Shown here piece after piece: positions 24,696 to 35,014 of a DNA stretch of 64,000 nucleotides; within the stretch, counting starts at the first letter, position 1; each line of letters starts with the position of its first letter. The notes beneath the pieces were generated by a model, which saw nothing but the letters and a program-made list of their open reading frames with translations, did not search any database and was not told where the DNA came from. Origin of the DNA: Hyphomicrobiales bacterium. Its GTDB lineage: Bacteria; Pseudomonadota; Alphaproteobacteria; Rhizobiales; Rhizobiaceae. The position numbers were made by a program, and so were the translations under genes. The stretch covers positions 1-64,000 of the forward strand of contig UEGQ01000022.1 of assembly GCA_900466005.1 (NCBI GenBank), written 5' to 3'.

Positions 24696-26045
24696 ATGTC
24701 TGACCAACATGGTACGGGATACCGGTCGTCCGGGGCGGACACTCGCGGGCAGTCGCTTTCCGCGGTGATACGCGCGGCGGCCGAGCCGCTGCCGGAGCCC
24801 GGCGAGACGGGGTTTGCGAAAGCCTTCGATCGCTTCGCCGACAAGCGGGTGGTGCTGCTCGGCGAGGCGACCCACGGGACCTCGGAATTCTATCGTGCGC
24901 GAGGCGCGATCACCCGCCATCTCGTCGAGCGGCATGGCTTTACGATCGTCGCGATGGAGGCCGACTGGCCGGATGCAGCCGTGGTCGACCGGCAGGCGCG
25001 CGGTCTGCCGCCGCGTCCGGACCAGCCGCCACCCTTCGAGCGTTTTCCGGTCTGGATGTGGCGCAATGCCGAGATGTCGGAATTCTTTGCCTGGATGCGA
25101 CGCCACAACGGCGGGCGTCCGCGCGCGGAGTGCTGCCGTTTCTACGGTCTCGACATGTATAACCTCACCGCCTCGATCGCCTCGGTTCTCACCTATCTGG
25201 AAAGCATCGACCCGACAGCGGCGGCGACGGCGCGTGAGCATTACGGCTGTCTCACGCCGTGGCAGCACGACCCTTCGACCTACGGCCGTGCGGTGCTCAC
25301 CGACGCCTATCGCAAATGTGAGGAAAAGGTGGTCGAGCAGTGCCGCAGCCTGCTCGAAAAGCAGCTCGAATACGAGCCGCACGACCGTGAGGGCTTTCTC
25401 GATGCCGCCCAGAACGCTCGCCTCGTCGCGGCGGCCGAGCGCTATTACCGCATCATGTTCTACGGTGGCGCCGAGGCCTGGAACCTCCGCGACACGCAGA
25501 TGTTCGAGACGCTCGAACGGGTGCTCGACGCCCATGGTCCAAACACCAAGGCGGTAGTGTGGGCGCACAATTCCCATGTCGGAGATGCGCGACACACCGA
25601 ACTTGGCAGCGCCCATGGCGAGCTCAGCCTTGGCGAGCTTTGTCGGAGGCGGTTTGGCGAGGCGGCGGCGCTGATCGGCTTCGGGACGCATTCGGGTACC
25701 GTCGCAGCCGCGAGCGATTGGGACGGCGACATGGAGGTGAAGACCGTGCGGCCAGCGCTCGGCGAAAGCTACGAGCGGCTCTTCCACGACGCCGGCCTGT
25801 CGCCCGCCCTCGTCGATTTCGGCAAGCGCCGGGAGTTGCGGGACCTGCTCGGGGCACCGATGCTCGAAAGGCTGATCGGCGTGATCTACCGCCCGGAGAC
25901 CGAGCGCCGCAGTCACTATGTCGAGGCGTCGCTGTCGAGCCAGTTCGACGCCTATGTCTGGTTCGATGAGACGCGGGCGGTGCATCCGCTGGCGGTCCAT
26001 TCCGAACACGAGGGTGTGCCGGAGACCTATCCGTTTGGACTGTAG
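24696..26045 (+). CDS. Erythromycin esterase family protein
   Basis: The 449-residue protein carries the family's active-site signatures: LLGEATHGTSEF with His60 and Glu64, AMEADWPDAA near 87-95, and VWAHNSHVGD with His291 and His294. These residues surround the hydrolytic site in EreA/EreB and in the broader succinoglycan-biosynthesis-like group. Most chromosomal members, including rhizobial ones, are not proven macrolide resistance enzymes, so the substrate is open. GGGAGG precedes the ATG. It lacks the phosphoribosyltransferase domain that some family members carry. It converges with thiE, ending 13 bases from it. Confidence 0.75.
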   Translation: MSDQHGTGYRSSGADTRGQSLSAVIRAAAEPLPEPGETGFAKAFDRFADKRVVLLGEATHGTSEFYRARGAITRHLVERHGFTIVAMEADWPDAAVVDRQARGLPPRPDQPPPFERFPVWMWRNAEMSEFFAWMRRHNGGRPRAECCRFYGLDMYNLTASIASVLTYLESIDPTAAATAREHYGCLTPWQHDPSTYGRAVLTDAYRKCEEKVVEQCRSLLEKQLEYEPHDREGFLDAAQNARLVAAAERYYRIMFYGGAEAWNLRDTQMFETLERVLDAHGPNTKAVVWAHNSHVGDARHTELGSAHGELSLGELCRRRFGEAAALIGFGTHSGTVAAASDWDGDMEVKTVRPALGESYERLFHDAGLSPALVDFGKRRELRDLLGAPMLERLIGVIYRPETERRSHYVEASLSSQFDAYVWFDETRAVHPLAVHSEHEGVPETYPFGL

Positions 26046-26058
26046 TTCCGCCTCGATG

Positions 26059-26673
26059 TCAGTCTCTCACGCGCCACCGCTCCGTCGCGGAAATCCACGC
26101 CCGCGTCCGGGCCTCGGGGTCCGGCTTGCGGGTGATGTCCGTGACGACGGCGGCGCTGTCGGCGTCGTGGGAAAAGACCCCTTCGAGCCGTTCGACGGTG
26201 AGGCCGCCGATCGCTACCAGCGGCAGCGCGCCGATCCTCTTCCGCCACGCCAAGAGCCTGTCGAGGCCCTGCGGCGCCCACTTCATCTGCTTCAGGACCG
26301 TCGGGTAGACGGGGCCGAGCGCCACATAGTCCGGCTGCGCTGCAAGCGCCGCTTCGAGCTCCGCCTCGTCATGGGTGCTGATGCCGAGCTTCATGCCGGC
26401 GGCGCGGATCGCCGCCACGTCGGCGTCGGCGAGGTCCTCCTGTCCGAGGTGCACGAAATCGCAGCCCTCGTCGATGGCGATCTGCCAGTAGTCGTTGACG
26501 ATCAGCTGGCAACCCACCTCCGCGCAGAGGGCGCGGGCGCGGCGGATCTCGTCGCGGAGCGCCGCTTCCGGCATGTCCTTGATGCGCAGCTGCACGAGCT
26601 TGACGCCGAGGGGCACGAGGCGCTCGATCCATGCGGCGCTGTCGACGATCAGGTAGAACGGATCGAGCCTCAT
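26059..26673 (-). CDS. thiE: Thiamine-phosphate synthase
   Basis: The 204-residue TIM-barrel enzyme joins hydroxymethylpyrimidine diphosphate with the thiazole phosphate to give thiamine phosphate. Family marks visible are KLVQLRIKD near 25-33, IVNDYWQIAIDEGCDFVHLGQEDL at about 58-81, GISTHDEAE, YVALGPVYPTVLKQ near 118-131 and VAIGGLTVE. Last gene of the thiCOSGE operon; its ATG at 26673 overlaps the thiG stop (ATGA). The reading frame is open further upstream, but that stretch is only thiG in another phase. Confidence 0.9.
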   Translation of the reverse strand: MRLDPFYLIVDSAAWIERLVPLGVKLVQLRIKDMPEAALRDEIRRARALCAEVGCQLIVNDYWQIAIDEGCDFVHLGQEDLADADVAAIRAAGMKLGISTHDEAELEAALAAQPDYVALGPVYPTVLKQMKWAPQGLDRLLAWRKRIGALPLVAIGGLTVERLEGVFSHDADSAAVVTDITRKPDPEARTRAWISATERWRVRD

Positions 26674-27443
26674 GCGAAAACTCCCTTGCCGATGACGGGC
26701 GTCGAAGGAACGGCCATGTCGCGCGGCGCAAGAAGCCCCGCGTGATAGGCCTTGCGGCCGGCGGTGATGGCTTCCGCGAAGGCTTCGGCCATCGCCGGGG
26801 GATCGCCGGCGCCGGCAACGGCCGTGTTGAGGAGGACGGCGTCGAAACCGAGCTCCATGACCGCGGCGGCGTGGGAAGGGCGACCGATGCCGGCGTCGAC
26901 GATGAGCGGAATGTCCGGGAATTCCGCCCGCATCGCACGGAGTCCCGAGACGTTCTGCGGTCCGGCGGCGGTGCCGATCGGTGCGCACCACGGCATCAGG
27001 ACCTTGCAGCCGGCGGCAAGCAGTCTTTCGCCCGCCACCAGGTCGTCGGTCGTATAGGGGAAGACCTCGAAGCCGTCGGCGGAGAGGATTCGGGCCGCCT
27101 CGACCAGCTGGAACAGGTCCGGCTGCAGCGTGTCGTGGTGGCCGATCAATTCGAGCTTGATCCAGTTGGTGCTGAAGAGATCGCGCGCCATCTTCGCCGT
27201 CAGCACGGCTTCCGAGACGCTGTGGCAGCCCGCGGTGTTGGGCAGCACCCGCACACCGAGGCCGCGGACGAGTTCGAAGAAGGCGCCGCCCGTCCTGCCG
27301 CCGGCGGTCTCCCGCCGCAAGGAGACGGTCACGATCTCGGTGCCGGAGCGGCGTGCGGCTTCGGCGAGGATCGCGGGAGAAGGATAGCGTGCCGTGCCGA
27401 GGAGGAGGCGGGAGGAGACCTGCGTTCCGTAGAGTTCCAGCAT
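26670..27443 (-). CDS. thiG: Thiazole synthase
   Basis: The 257-residue product starts MLELYGTQVSSRLLLGTARY and has the ThiG barrel: Schiff-base Lys96 in WIKLEL, PNTAGCHSVSEAV, a VLMPWCAPIGTAAGPQN phosphate-binding loop and LIVDAGIGRPSHAA. With ThiS-thiocarboxylate, deoxyxylulose phosphate and dehydroglycine it builds the thiazole ring. The start is one base after the thiS stop, and thiE overlaps its end. The family more often reads MPLGSPIG in the loop; the MPWCAPIG variant here keeps the PIG core. Confidence 0.9.
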   Translation of the reverse strand: MLELYGTQVSSRLLLGTARYPSPAILAEAARRSGTEIVTVSLRRETAGGRTGGAFFELVRGLGVRVLPNTAGCHSVSEAVLTAKMARDLFSTNWIKLELIGHHDTLQPDLFQLVEAARILSADGFEVFPYTTDDLVAGERLLAAGCKVLMPWCAPIGTAAGPQNVSGLRAMRAEFPDIPLIVDAGIGRPSHAAAVMELGFDAVLLNTAVAGAGDPPAMAEAFAEAITAGRKAYHAGLLAPRDMAVPSTPVIGKGVFA

Positions 27444-27444
27444 C

Positions 27445-27642
27445 TCAGCCTCCCTGCATCGGCGAGAGGATTTCGATCCGGTCGCCCGCGGCGAGCCGGC
27501 ATGCGCTACGATCCTCACGGTGGACGAGCTCGCCGTTGACGGCGGTCGCCAGCCATTCGCCCTCATATTCGAGGACGGTGAGGAGGTCGGCGAGCGTCGC
27601 GGCGGCGCTTTCGACTGTTTCGCCGTTCACGATATAGGTCAT
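27445..27642 (-). CDS. thiS: Sulfur carrier protein ThiS
   Basis: A 65-residue beta-grasp protein (MTYIVNGETVESAAATLADLL, then WLATAVNGELV and GDRIEILSPMQGG) ending in the Gly-Gly that is adenylated and thiocarboxylated to donate sulfur to ThiG. Its start overlaps the thiO stop by four bases and its stop is one base before thiG. Length and C terminus are typical. Confidence 0.95.
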   Translation of the reverse strand: MTYIVNGETVESAAATLADLLTVLEYEGEWLATAVNGELVHREDRSACRLAAGDRIEILSPMQGG

Positions 27643-28634
27643 TGCAGGGCTCCCTGTACGTAGAGCGGATCATGCCCGCCGGCGCAGATCCTGTCCGCCA
27701 GCTGCCGCGCCATCGCGGGGGCGAGCAGGAAGCCGTGGCGGTGCATGCCGGCGATCGAGAAGCCGTCCTCCTGCTCAAGGACCTGCGGCAGGTTGTCGGC
27801 GAAGGCCGGGCGGACACCGACGCCGGTCTCGACGAGGCGGGCCTCGCCGAAGGCGGGATGCACGGCGTAGGCCGCATTCAGGAACTCCATTACCGAGCGC
27901 GCGGTGATCGGGCCGTCGTCGTCCGTCTCGATCATCGTCGCCCCGACCATGAAGCGATGGTCCTCGCGCGGTACGACGTAGAGCGGGTGGCGGGGATGGA
28001 GCAGGCGGACGGGCCGCGAAAGGGTGATCTCCGTGGTTTCGAGGAAAAGCATCTCGCCGCGCACGCCGCGAAGGCCGGGCGTGGAGCCGATCGCCGCCGC
28101 GCCGGTGCATTCAACGACCGCCGAGAAGGCCGTGTCCGCTGGCGGTTCGGTGCTGCCGAGGTGGAAGCGCACGCCCTTTTCGACCAGTGCCTCATAGAGC
28201 CCGGCCATCGCCTTGCGCGGGTCGAGATGGGCTTCTTCGGGGAAGAACAGCGCGCGATCGAAGCGCCCGGCGAGATCCGGTTCGAGCTCACCGATCGTGT
28301 TTCCGCCGACCCATTCGTATCCCCGCGTGCGGGAGGCGAAGCGGTCGAGCTCGACGCTGTCACGGCCGGCCGCGATGACCAGCGTCCCTTTGCGGGTGAC
28401 CTCGCCGGGGACGGCCTCCGCCCACCAGTCGGCAGAGGGAAGCCCGAGGGTGAGGACCGCCTCCTCGGCCGCCTCGCGTTCGCAGTAGGGTGCGAGCATG
28501 CCGCCGGCATAGGTGGAGGCACCCGTGCCGACCGTCTCAGCCGCATCCATCACCTCCACGGCGACGCCGCGACGGGAGAGTTCGAAGGCTGCAGTGAGGC
28601 CGGCGACGCCGGCCCCCTTGATCAGAACCGTCAT
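27639..28634 (-). CDS. thiO: Glycine oxidase for thiamine synthesis
   Basis: The 331-residue flavoenzyme begins with an FAD-binding GAGVAGLTAAFEL (residues 7-19) and continues with the D-amino-acid-oxidase-family pattern GASTYAGGMLAPYCE, VRGEMLF, HPLYVVPREDHRFMVGAT and the C-terminal DGFSIAGMHRHGFLLAPAMA. It oxidises glycine to the dehydroglycine used by ThiG, as expected in aerobic organisms that lack ThiH. It lies between thiC and thiS in the operon, one base after the thiC stop. Confidence 0.9.
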   Translation of the reverse strand: MTVLIKGAGVAGLTAAFELSRRGVAVEVMDAAETVGTGASTYAGGMLAPYCEREAAEEAVLTLGLPSADWWAEAVPGEVTRKGTLVIAAGRDSVELDRFASRTRGYEWVGGNTIGELEPDLAGRFDRALFFPEEAHLDPRKAMAGLYEALVEKGVRFHLGSTEPPADTAFSAVVECTGAAAIGSTPGLRGVRGEMLFLETTEITLSRPVRLLHPRHPLYVVPREDHRFMVGATMIETDDDGPITARSVMEFLNAAYAVHPAFGEARLVETGVGVRPAFADNLPQVLEQEDGFSIAGMHRHGFLLAPAMARQLADRICAGGHDPLYVQGALQ

Positions 28635-28635
28635 C

Positions 28636-30468
<1,833 letters not shown>

Positions 30469-30580
30469 GGTTGAGGCTCCAAGGTTTGACGTTTGGAGAC
30501 CCAGTTCCAGTGTTGGAATGATGTAAAAACGCTCGGCACAGACCCCGAATCGGGATTCCCGCAACGCCAGCGCTCGCACC

Positions 30581-30690
30581 GTCCCTACGCCAGTATGAAC
30601 TGGATCAGGTTCAACGGGTCACTGCGCTGCTTGCCCTTGTCCGGGATCGCCCAGCAGTATCTCAGCCCCTTGGCGGGACCCCCCTGGTGA
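30581..30690 (-). promoter_or_regulatory. TPP (thiamine pyrophosphate) riboswitch
   Basis: On the minus strand the leader contains the thi-box hallmarks in order: GGGGCTGAGA, a variable arm, GACCCGTTGAACCTGATC, and TTCATACTGGCGTAGGGA. These form the conserved core of the TPP aptamer. It sits between the thiC promoter and thiC. In this class high TPP blocks expression, probably by hiding the ribosome binding site in proteobacteria; the 112 bases between aptamer and ATG would hold the expression platform. It controls the thiCOSGE operon. Confidence 0.95.
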
Positions 30691-30698
30691 ATAGGCGA

Positions 30699-30728
30699 AT
30701 GCTAAGGCTGCTTGCCGGGCATTGTCAA
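30699..30728 (-). promoter_or_regulatory. Sigma70-type promoter of the thiCOSGE operon
   Basis: A perfect TTGACA -35 (30723-30728) and a TAGCAT -10 (30699-30704) are separated by 18 bases on the minus strand. Transcription would begin near 30692, just ahead of the TPP aptamer, which supports both calls. Confidence 0.75.
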
Positions 30729-30881
30729 TCGCCAAGCTCCGACTTAGCTTGAATGCTTCGCGATTACCTTAAATTTCAACGGGATAGCCGAATTCGAGAA
30801 TGCTGCTACAATCCCGCGGGCGATCGACCTTGCCGACGCGGCGATCGTTATGTCGCCTTCACGGGGGAAGTGGAGGGAAGG

Positions 30882-33395
30882 GTGCAGAACCAAACGGAAT
30901 TCAAGGAAGCATTCGATGCCCTGCGCGAGCTCGCCCTCGATGTCAGGTGGTCGTGGAGCCACGCGACCGACACGATCTGGCAAGCGCTCGATGCCGAGAT
31001 GTGGGCGCTTACCCGCAACCCCTGGACCATCCTGCGCACCGTTTCGCGCGACCGGATCCGTATGCTTCTGGCCGATCCGGAATTCTCCACCAACCTCAAC
31101 ACTCAGCTTTCGGAATCGCGTCGATTGCGGCTGGCACCGGGGTGGTTCCAGGAGGCTCATCCGGGCAGCGACCTGCGCACGATTGCCTATTTCAGCGCCG
31201 AGTTCATGCTTGACGAGGCGCTGCCGATCTACTCCGGTGGTCTCGGCAATGTCGCGGGGGACCAGTTGAAGGCGGCGAGCGATCTTGGCGTGCCGGTGAT
31301 CGGGGTGGGGCTCCTCTACGCCCGAGGATATTTCCGCCAGTCGATCACGCCGGACGGAAGGCAGGAGGCGCTCTATCCGGTCAACGAGCCGGATCAACTG
31401 CCGCTCAGGCCGCTGCGCGAGCCGAGCGGCGAGTGGTTGCGACTGGAACTGGAACTGCCCGGCTACAGGCTCTGGGTCCGAACCTGGGAGGTGCAGGTCG
31501 GGCGAACCAAACTCTTCCTGCTGGACCTCAATGATCCGGCCAACCCGCCGGCCTACCGCTGCATTACCAGCGAGCTCTATGGCGACGGACCGGAAACGCG
31601 CCTGAAGCAGGAAATGGTCCTCGGCATCGGCGGGTGGCGGCTCTTGAGGGCGATCGGTCTCAATCCCGAGATATGTCATCTCAACGAGGGGCACGTTGCC
31701 TTCGCGACCCTGGAGAGGGCTCGCTTCTTCATGCAGGACCATGGTGTGCCCTTCGCCGAGGCGCTGCTTGCCACGCGCGCCGGCAACCTCTTCACCACCC
31801 ATACGGCAGTTGCCGTGGGCGTCGACCGGTTTCCTCCCGACATGATTGTCCGCTTCTTCCGCCGCTATGCCGAAAAGGAACTCGGAATCTCGGTGGAGGA
31901 GTTTCTCGCGCTTGGCCGAAGCGATCCGCGGGATGTCGCCGAGCCGTTCAACATGGCCTATCTTGCAGTCCGTACGAGCGGTGCCGTGACCGGGGTCAGC
32001 GCCCTCCACGAGCGGGTGAGCAAGTCGGTCTTCCAACCTCTGTTTCCTCGTTGGCCTGCGACCGAGGTTCCGGTCGGTCACGTGACGAACGGTGTCCATG
32101 TCCCGACCTGGGATTCGGCGGCCGCCGATGCGTTCTGGACCGAAGTCGCCGGCAAGGATCGGTGGCGGGGTGATCTCACCGGTCACGAGGCGGTCATACG
32201 GGATGTTCCGCCTGCACGAATCTGGCAGATGAGGACGGAAGGCCGCAGGCAACTCGTCGAACAGGTGAGAGACCGCTGTGCCCGGCAGCTTGCCGAGGAC
32301 GGTGCGCCGGAGGGCGAGATCGAGGCGGTGCGCACGATCTTCGATCCCGATGCGCTGACACTCGGCTTCGCCAGACGCTTCGCCACCTACAAGCGCCCGG
32401 ACCTGCTGCTCTTCGATCCGCAACGCCTTGTCCGCCTTCTCACCGACAGGCAGCGCCCTGTTCAGCTCATCGTCGCCGGCAAGGCGCATCCACGGGATAT
32501 CGCCAGTCAGGCGCTGATCAAGTTGTGGACCGATTTCACAAAACGGGAAGATGTCCGTTCCAATGTCGTCTTCCTTCGCGACTACAACATGCAGCTTGCC
32601 CAGCAATTGGTCCAAGGGGTGGATGTCTGGATCAACACGCCACGCCGTCCCTGGGAGGCCAGCGGCACGAGCGGAATGAAGGTTCTCGTCAACGGCGGCC
32701 TCAATCTTTCGGAGATCGACGGCTGGTGGGCGGAAGCCTTTGCGCCGGATGTCGGCTGGGGGATCGGCGACGGTCGCGAACATGACGATATCGTCGATCT
32801 TGACCGGCGGGAGGCGGCGGAGCTCTACGATCACCTCGAGCACGACATCGTTCCGGAATTCTACGATCGCGACGCCTCCGGCGTTCCGCTCCGTTGGGTC
32901 GACCGCATCCGCGAAAGCATGGCTCGGCTCACGCCGCGCTTCTCCGCCAACCGGGCGGTGCGGGAGTATACCGAGGACCTCTACCTGCCCGGCGTGCGGG
33001 CCTGTGCGGCACGCGCCGCGAAAGGCGGCGAGGCCGCGCATGCCCTCTGCCACTGGAAGACCGAGTTCAGACGGTGCTGGCCGCATGTCCATTTCGGCGA
33101 GGTCCGCGCGACTTCGACCGGGGACGAGCATGTCTTCTCTGTCGAGGTCTATCTCGGGGACCTTCCGGCCGAGTGCGTCCGCGTGGAGCTCTATGCCGAT
33201 CCCGCGGAGACATGGCCGCTCTTCAACGCCACGATGGAGCGGGTCCCGCCCACCGTTACCTCGGGCGGCTGGAACCTCTATTCGGCGCATGCCCCGGCCG
33301 ACCGGCCGGCCGCCGACTTCACGGCGCGGATCATCCCCTTCCATCCGGACCTCTCCGTGCCGCTCGAGGTCAGCGAGATCCTCTGGCAGCGCTGA
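30882..33395 (+). CDS. glgP: Alpha-glucan phosphorylase
   Basis: The 837-residue enzyme belongs to the short, DUF3417-containing GT35 group. The N-terminal DUF3417 (about 1-110; FKEAFDALRELALDVRWSWSHATDTIW) is followed by the phosphorylase core with IAYFSAEFMLDEALPIYSGGLGNVAGD, HLNEGHVAF, HVTNGVHVPTW, RRFATYKRPDLLL and the PLP-anchoring ASGTSGMK (Lys600). It releases glucose-1-phosphate from glycogen or maltodextrin. The start is a GTG at 30882 placed five bases after GGAGG; the longer upstream frame to 30753 has no conserved sequence. It stands alone, away from other glycogen genes, and is divergent from thiC. Confidence 0.85.
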   Translation: MQNQTEFKEAFDALRELALDVRWSWSHATDTIWQALDAEMWALTRNPWTILRTVSRDRIRMLLADPEFSTNLNTQLSESRRLRLAPGWFQEAHPGSDLRTIAYFSAEFMLDEALPIYSGGLGNVAGDQLKAASDLGVPVIGVGLLYARGYFRQSITPDGRQEALYPVNEPDQLPLRPLREPSGEWLRLELELPGYRLWVRTWEVQVGRTKLFLLDLNDPANPPAYRCITSELYGDGPETRLKQEMVLGIGGWRLLRAIGLNPEICHLNEGHVAFATLERARFFMQDHGVPFAEALLATRAGNLFTTHTAVAVGVDRFPPDMIVRFFRRYAEKELGISVEEFLALGRSDPRDVAEPFNMAYLAVRTSGAVTGVSALHERVSKSVFQPLFPRWPATEVPVGHVTNGVHVPTWDSAAADAFWTEVAGKDRWRGDLTGHEAVIRDVPPARIWQMRTEGRRQLVEQVRDRCARQLAEDGAPEGEIEAVRTIFDPDALTLGFARRFATYKRPDLLLFDPQRLVRLLTDRQRPVQLIVAGKAHPRDIASQALIKLWTDFTKREDVRSNVVFLRDYNMQLAQQLVQGVDVWINTPRRPWEASGTSGMKVLVNGGLNLSEIDGWWAEAFAPDVGWGIGDGREHDDIVDLDRREAAELYDHLEHDIVPEFYDRDASGVPLRWVDRIRESMARLTPRFSANRAVREYTEDLYLPGVRACAARAAKGGEAAHALCHWKTEFRRCWPHVHFGEVRATSTGDEHVFSVEVYLGDLPAECVRVELYADPAETWPLFNATMERVPPTVTSGGWNLYSAHAPADRPAADFTARIIPFHPDLSVPLEVSEILWQR

Positions 33396-33413
33396 TTTGG
33401 TTCGCTGACGGTG

Positions 33414-34505
33414 TCACCGGGAAAGCGTCAGGGAACCCCGGTTGCTTCTTTCGACGCGGTGCCCGAAACGTCCGCATTCCCGGTCGAGCCGCGCCGCCAG
33501 CCACTCGACGTCGGCGGCCGGCGGCCGTTCGAGCCGGAATTTCCGCAGGCGATAGGGCAGGGCTTCCAGTGCGCGCAGGCCGTGCACCCCGTCGAAATCC
33601 AGCACATAGCCGAGCACGAGGTCCGGGCGGTATTCCTCGTTGCCGCCAATGCCTTCGTAGTCGTTGATGAAATCGCCGCAGCCATAGAGAATGGGTCGTC
33701 CACGGTGGATTTCGATAGCGATCGGATGGTGCGACGAGTGTCCATGGAGGATGTCGACTTCGGCCTCCTCGATGACCCGGTGGGCGAAGGCGCGATGCGC
33801 CTCGGCTATGCCGTAGCCCCAGTTGGCGCCCCAGTGCAGCGAGAGCAGAACGGTGTCGCCCGGCCTTCGCCAGACGGCGATGTCACCTGCGACCCGGACG
33901 GCACTGTCGCGGTCGGGGGCGTTGAGCAGGTTGACGCCGGGGCGGCGCTTTCCCGCCGCCCAGCCGAGCGGCGTGCCGCTGGACGGCAGGGCATAGGCGA
34001 AGACGAGGAGCCTGCCATCTTGCCCGCGGTCGAGGATCGCAGGCCGTTTGACGGCCTCCTCGTCCACGCCCGCTCCGGCAACCGCAATCTTCGCTTGCTG
34101 CAGCGTCTCCAAAGTATCGGTCATTCCCGCCGTTCCCCAGTCGCCGATGTGGTTGTTGGCGAGCACGCAGCAGTCGATGCGGGCCGCGGAGAGACAGGCG
34201 ACGTTGGCCGGATGCATGCGGTAATTGATGCCCTTCGGTTCCGGGCTGCCGCGGTCGGTGATGCTGGTCTCGAGATTGACGATGCGGAGGTCGGGCTTTC
34301 GCACGTCGATGTCTGCAAGCGCGTCGCCCCAGACATAGTCGGGCGGGACGGCTCGCGGGATCGTTCCCGATCGCTGCTCGGCGAGCCCGACATAGCCTAG
34401 CGCCGAGCGCATATAGGGCTCGTGGATCTCGGGGTCGCAATGGTGCGGCATGATCTGGTCGATCCCGCGCCCGGTCATCAGGTCACCGCAGAGGAAAAGC
34501 CTCAT
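33414..34505 (-). CDS. CapA-family protein (poly-gamma-glutamate synthesis protein-like)
   Basis: The 363-residue protein has the CapA metallophosphatase-like fold: MRLFLCGDLMTGRGID at the N terminus, IVNLETSITDRG, CVLANNHIGDWG, LSLHWGANWGYG and HGHSSHHPIAIEIHRGRPILYGCGDFINDYEG. CapA helps make poly-gamma-glutamate capsules, but most proteobacterial homologues stand alone and their role is unknown. No signal peptide or anchor is seen, unlike Bacillus CapA. The ATG at 34505 precedes the conserved start; a frame to 34610 crosses the regulatory region. It is divergent from a small FixK-box-linked gene. Confidence 0.75.
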   Translation of the reverse strand: MRLFLCGDLMTGRGIDQIMPHHCDPEIHEPYMRSALGYVGLAEQRSGTIPRAVPPDYVWGDALADIDVRKPDLRIVNLETSITDRGSPEPKGINYRMHPANVACLSAARIDCCVLANNHIGDWGTAGMTDTLETLQQAKIAVAGAGVDEEAVKRPAILDRGQDGRLLVFAYALPSSGTPLGWAAGKRRPGVNLLNAPDRDSAVRVAGDIAVWRRPGDTVLLSLHWGANWGYGIAEAHRAFAHRVIEEAEVDILHGHSSHHPIAIEIHRGRPILYGCGDFINDYEGIGGNEEYRPDLVLGYVLDFDGVHGLRALEALPYRLRKFRLERPPAADVEWLAARLDRECGRFGHRVERSNRGSLTLSR

Positions 34506-34581
34506 GATCTGGTTCCCGTGTGGACTGCCGCCCTGCAAAACGGTAATTTTAGAATTAACGCAGATATTGACAGGGGTCGAC

Positions 34582-34595
34582 TTGACCTTGATCAA
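34582..34595. promoter_or_regulatory. FixK/Fnr-type anaerobox
   Basis: TTGACCTTGATCAA fits the FixK/Fnr consensus TTGAY-N4-RTCAA exactly. Its centre is 73 bases upstream of the small gene at 34662, so a start site near 34630 would place the box at about -41, a normal activating position. The divergent CapA-like gene starts 77 bases away on the other side and could also be affected. Confidence 0.65.
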
Positions 34596-34661
34596 TACAT
34601 TGATGCGCAAACGGCGCTTCCATTCTAGTCAATTCCATGTGGTTGAGAAAGGAATGCCGAT

Positions 34662-34916
34662 ATGGTGTCACAATCACAGCTCACCAGCAGCGACGTCCGC
34701 CGCATCTGCGGCCACCTCCCCGATTGGAAGATCACCGAGATACTCGCCTGCGGCGGCGACATCGCAGCGCTCGAAGAGGCCATGGCATGGTCGATGGGCG
34801 ATGACGAGACGACGCCCGAAAGGCATCTGCCGCCCGAGAGCGCGGCAGCAAAGATCCTGGATGTGCTTCTCGCCGAAGAAGAACAGGATGAATGGGAGGC
34901 CGGACGCAGCCCGTGA
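34662..34916 (+). CDS. Small hypothetical protein behind a FixK/Fnr box
   Basis: An 84-residue acidic protein with no membrane helix: MVSQSQLTSSDVRRICGHLP, then WKITEILACGGDIAALEEAMAW and a variable tail with LDVLLAEEEQDEWEAG. The N-terminal half looks like a compact helical unit, and I recognise no named family. GAGAAAGGA lies upstream of the ATG. It comes after the anaerobox at 34582-34595 and before the hibernation-factor gene, 98 bases away on the same strand, so the two may share low-oxygen control. Codon use matches the neighbours. Function unknown. Confidence 0.65.
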   Translation: MVSQSQLTSSDVRRICGHLPDWKITEILACGGDIAALEEAMAWSMGDDETTPERHLPPESAAAKILDVLLAEEEQDEWEAGRSP

Positions 34917-35014
34917 CGGGGTCCGTCCGTCGGGGCCGGTCATCTGCCGGGGTGACCTCAGCCTGTCGCGGTCCTGCCGCCATCGTACCCGGCAAGAGCA
35001 TCTGGAGAACAGTT

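Noticed and set aside
24696..26045. Macrolide resistance gene (ere)
   Set aside because: The active-site motifs fit the family, but most chromosomal members have no demonstrated erythromycin esterase activity and nothing around it suggests resistance or mobility. Only the family name is given.
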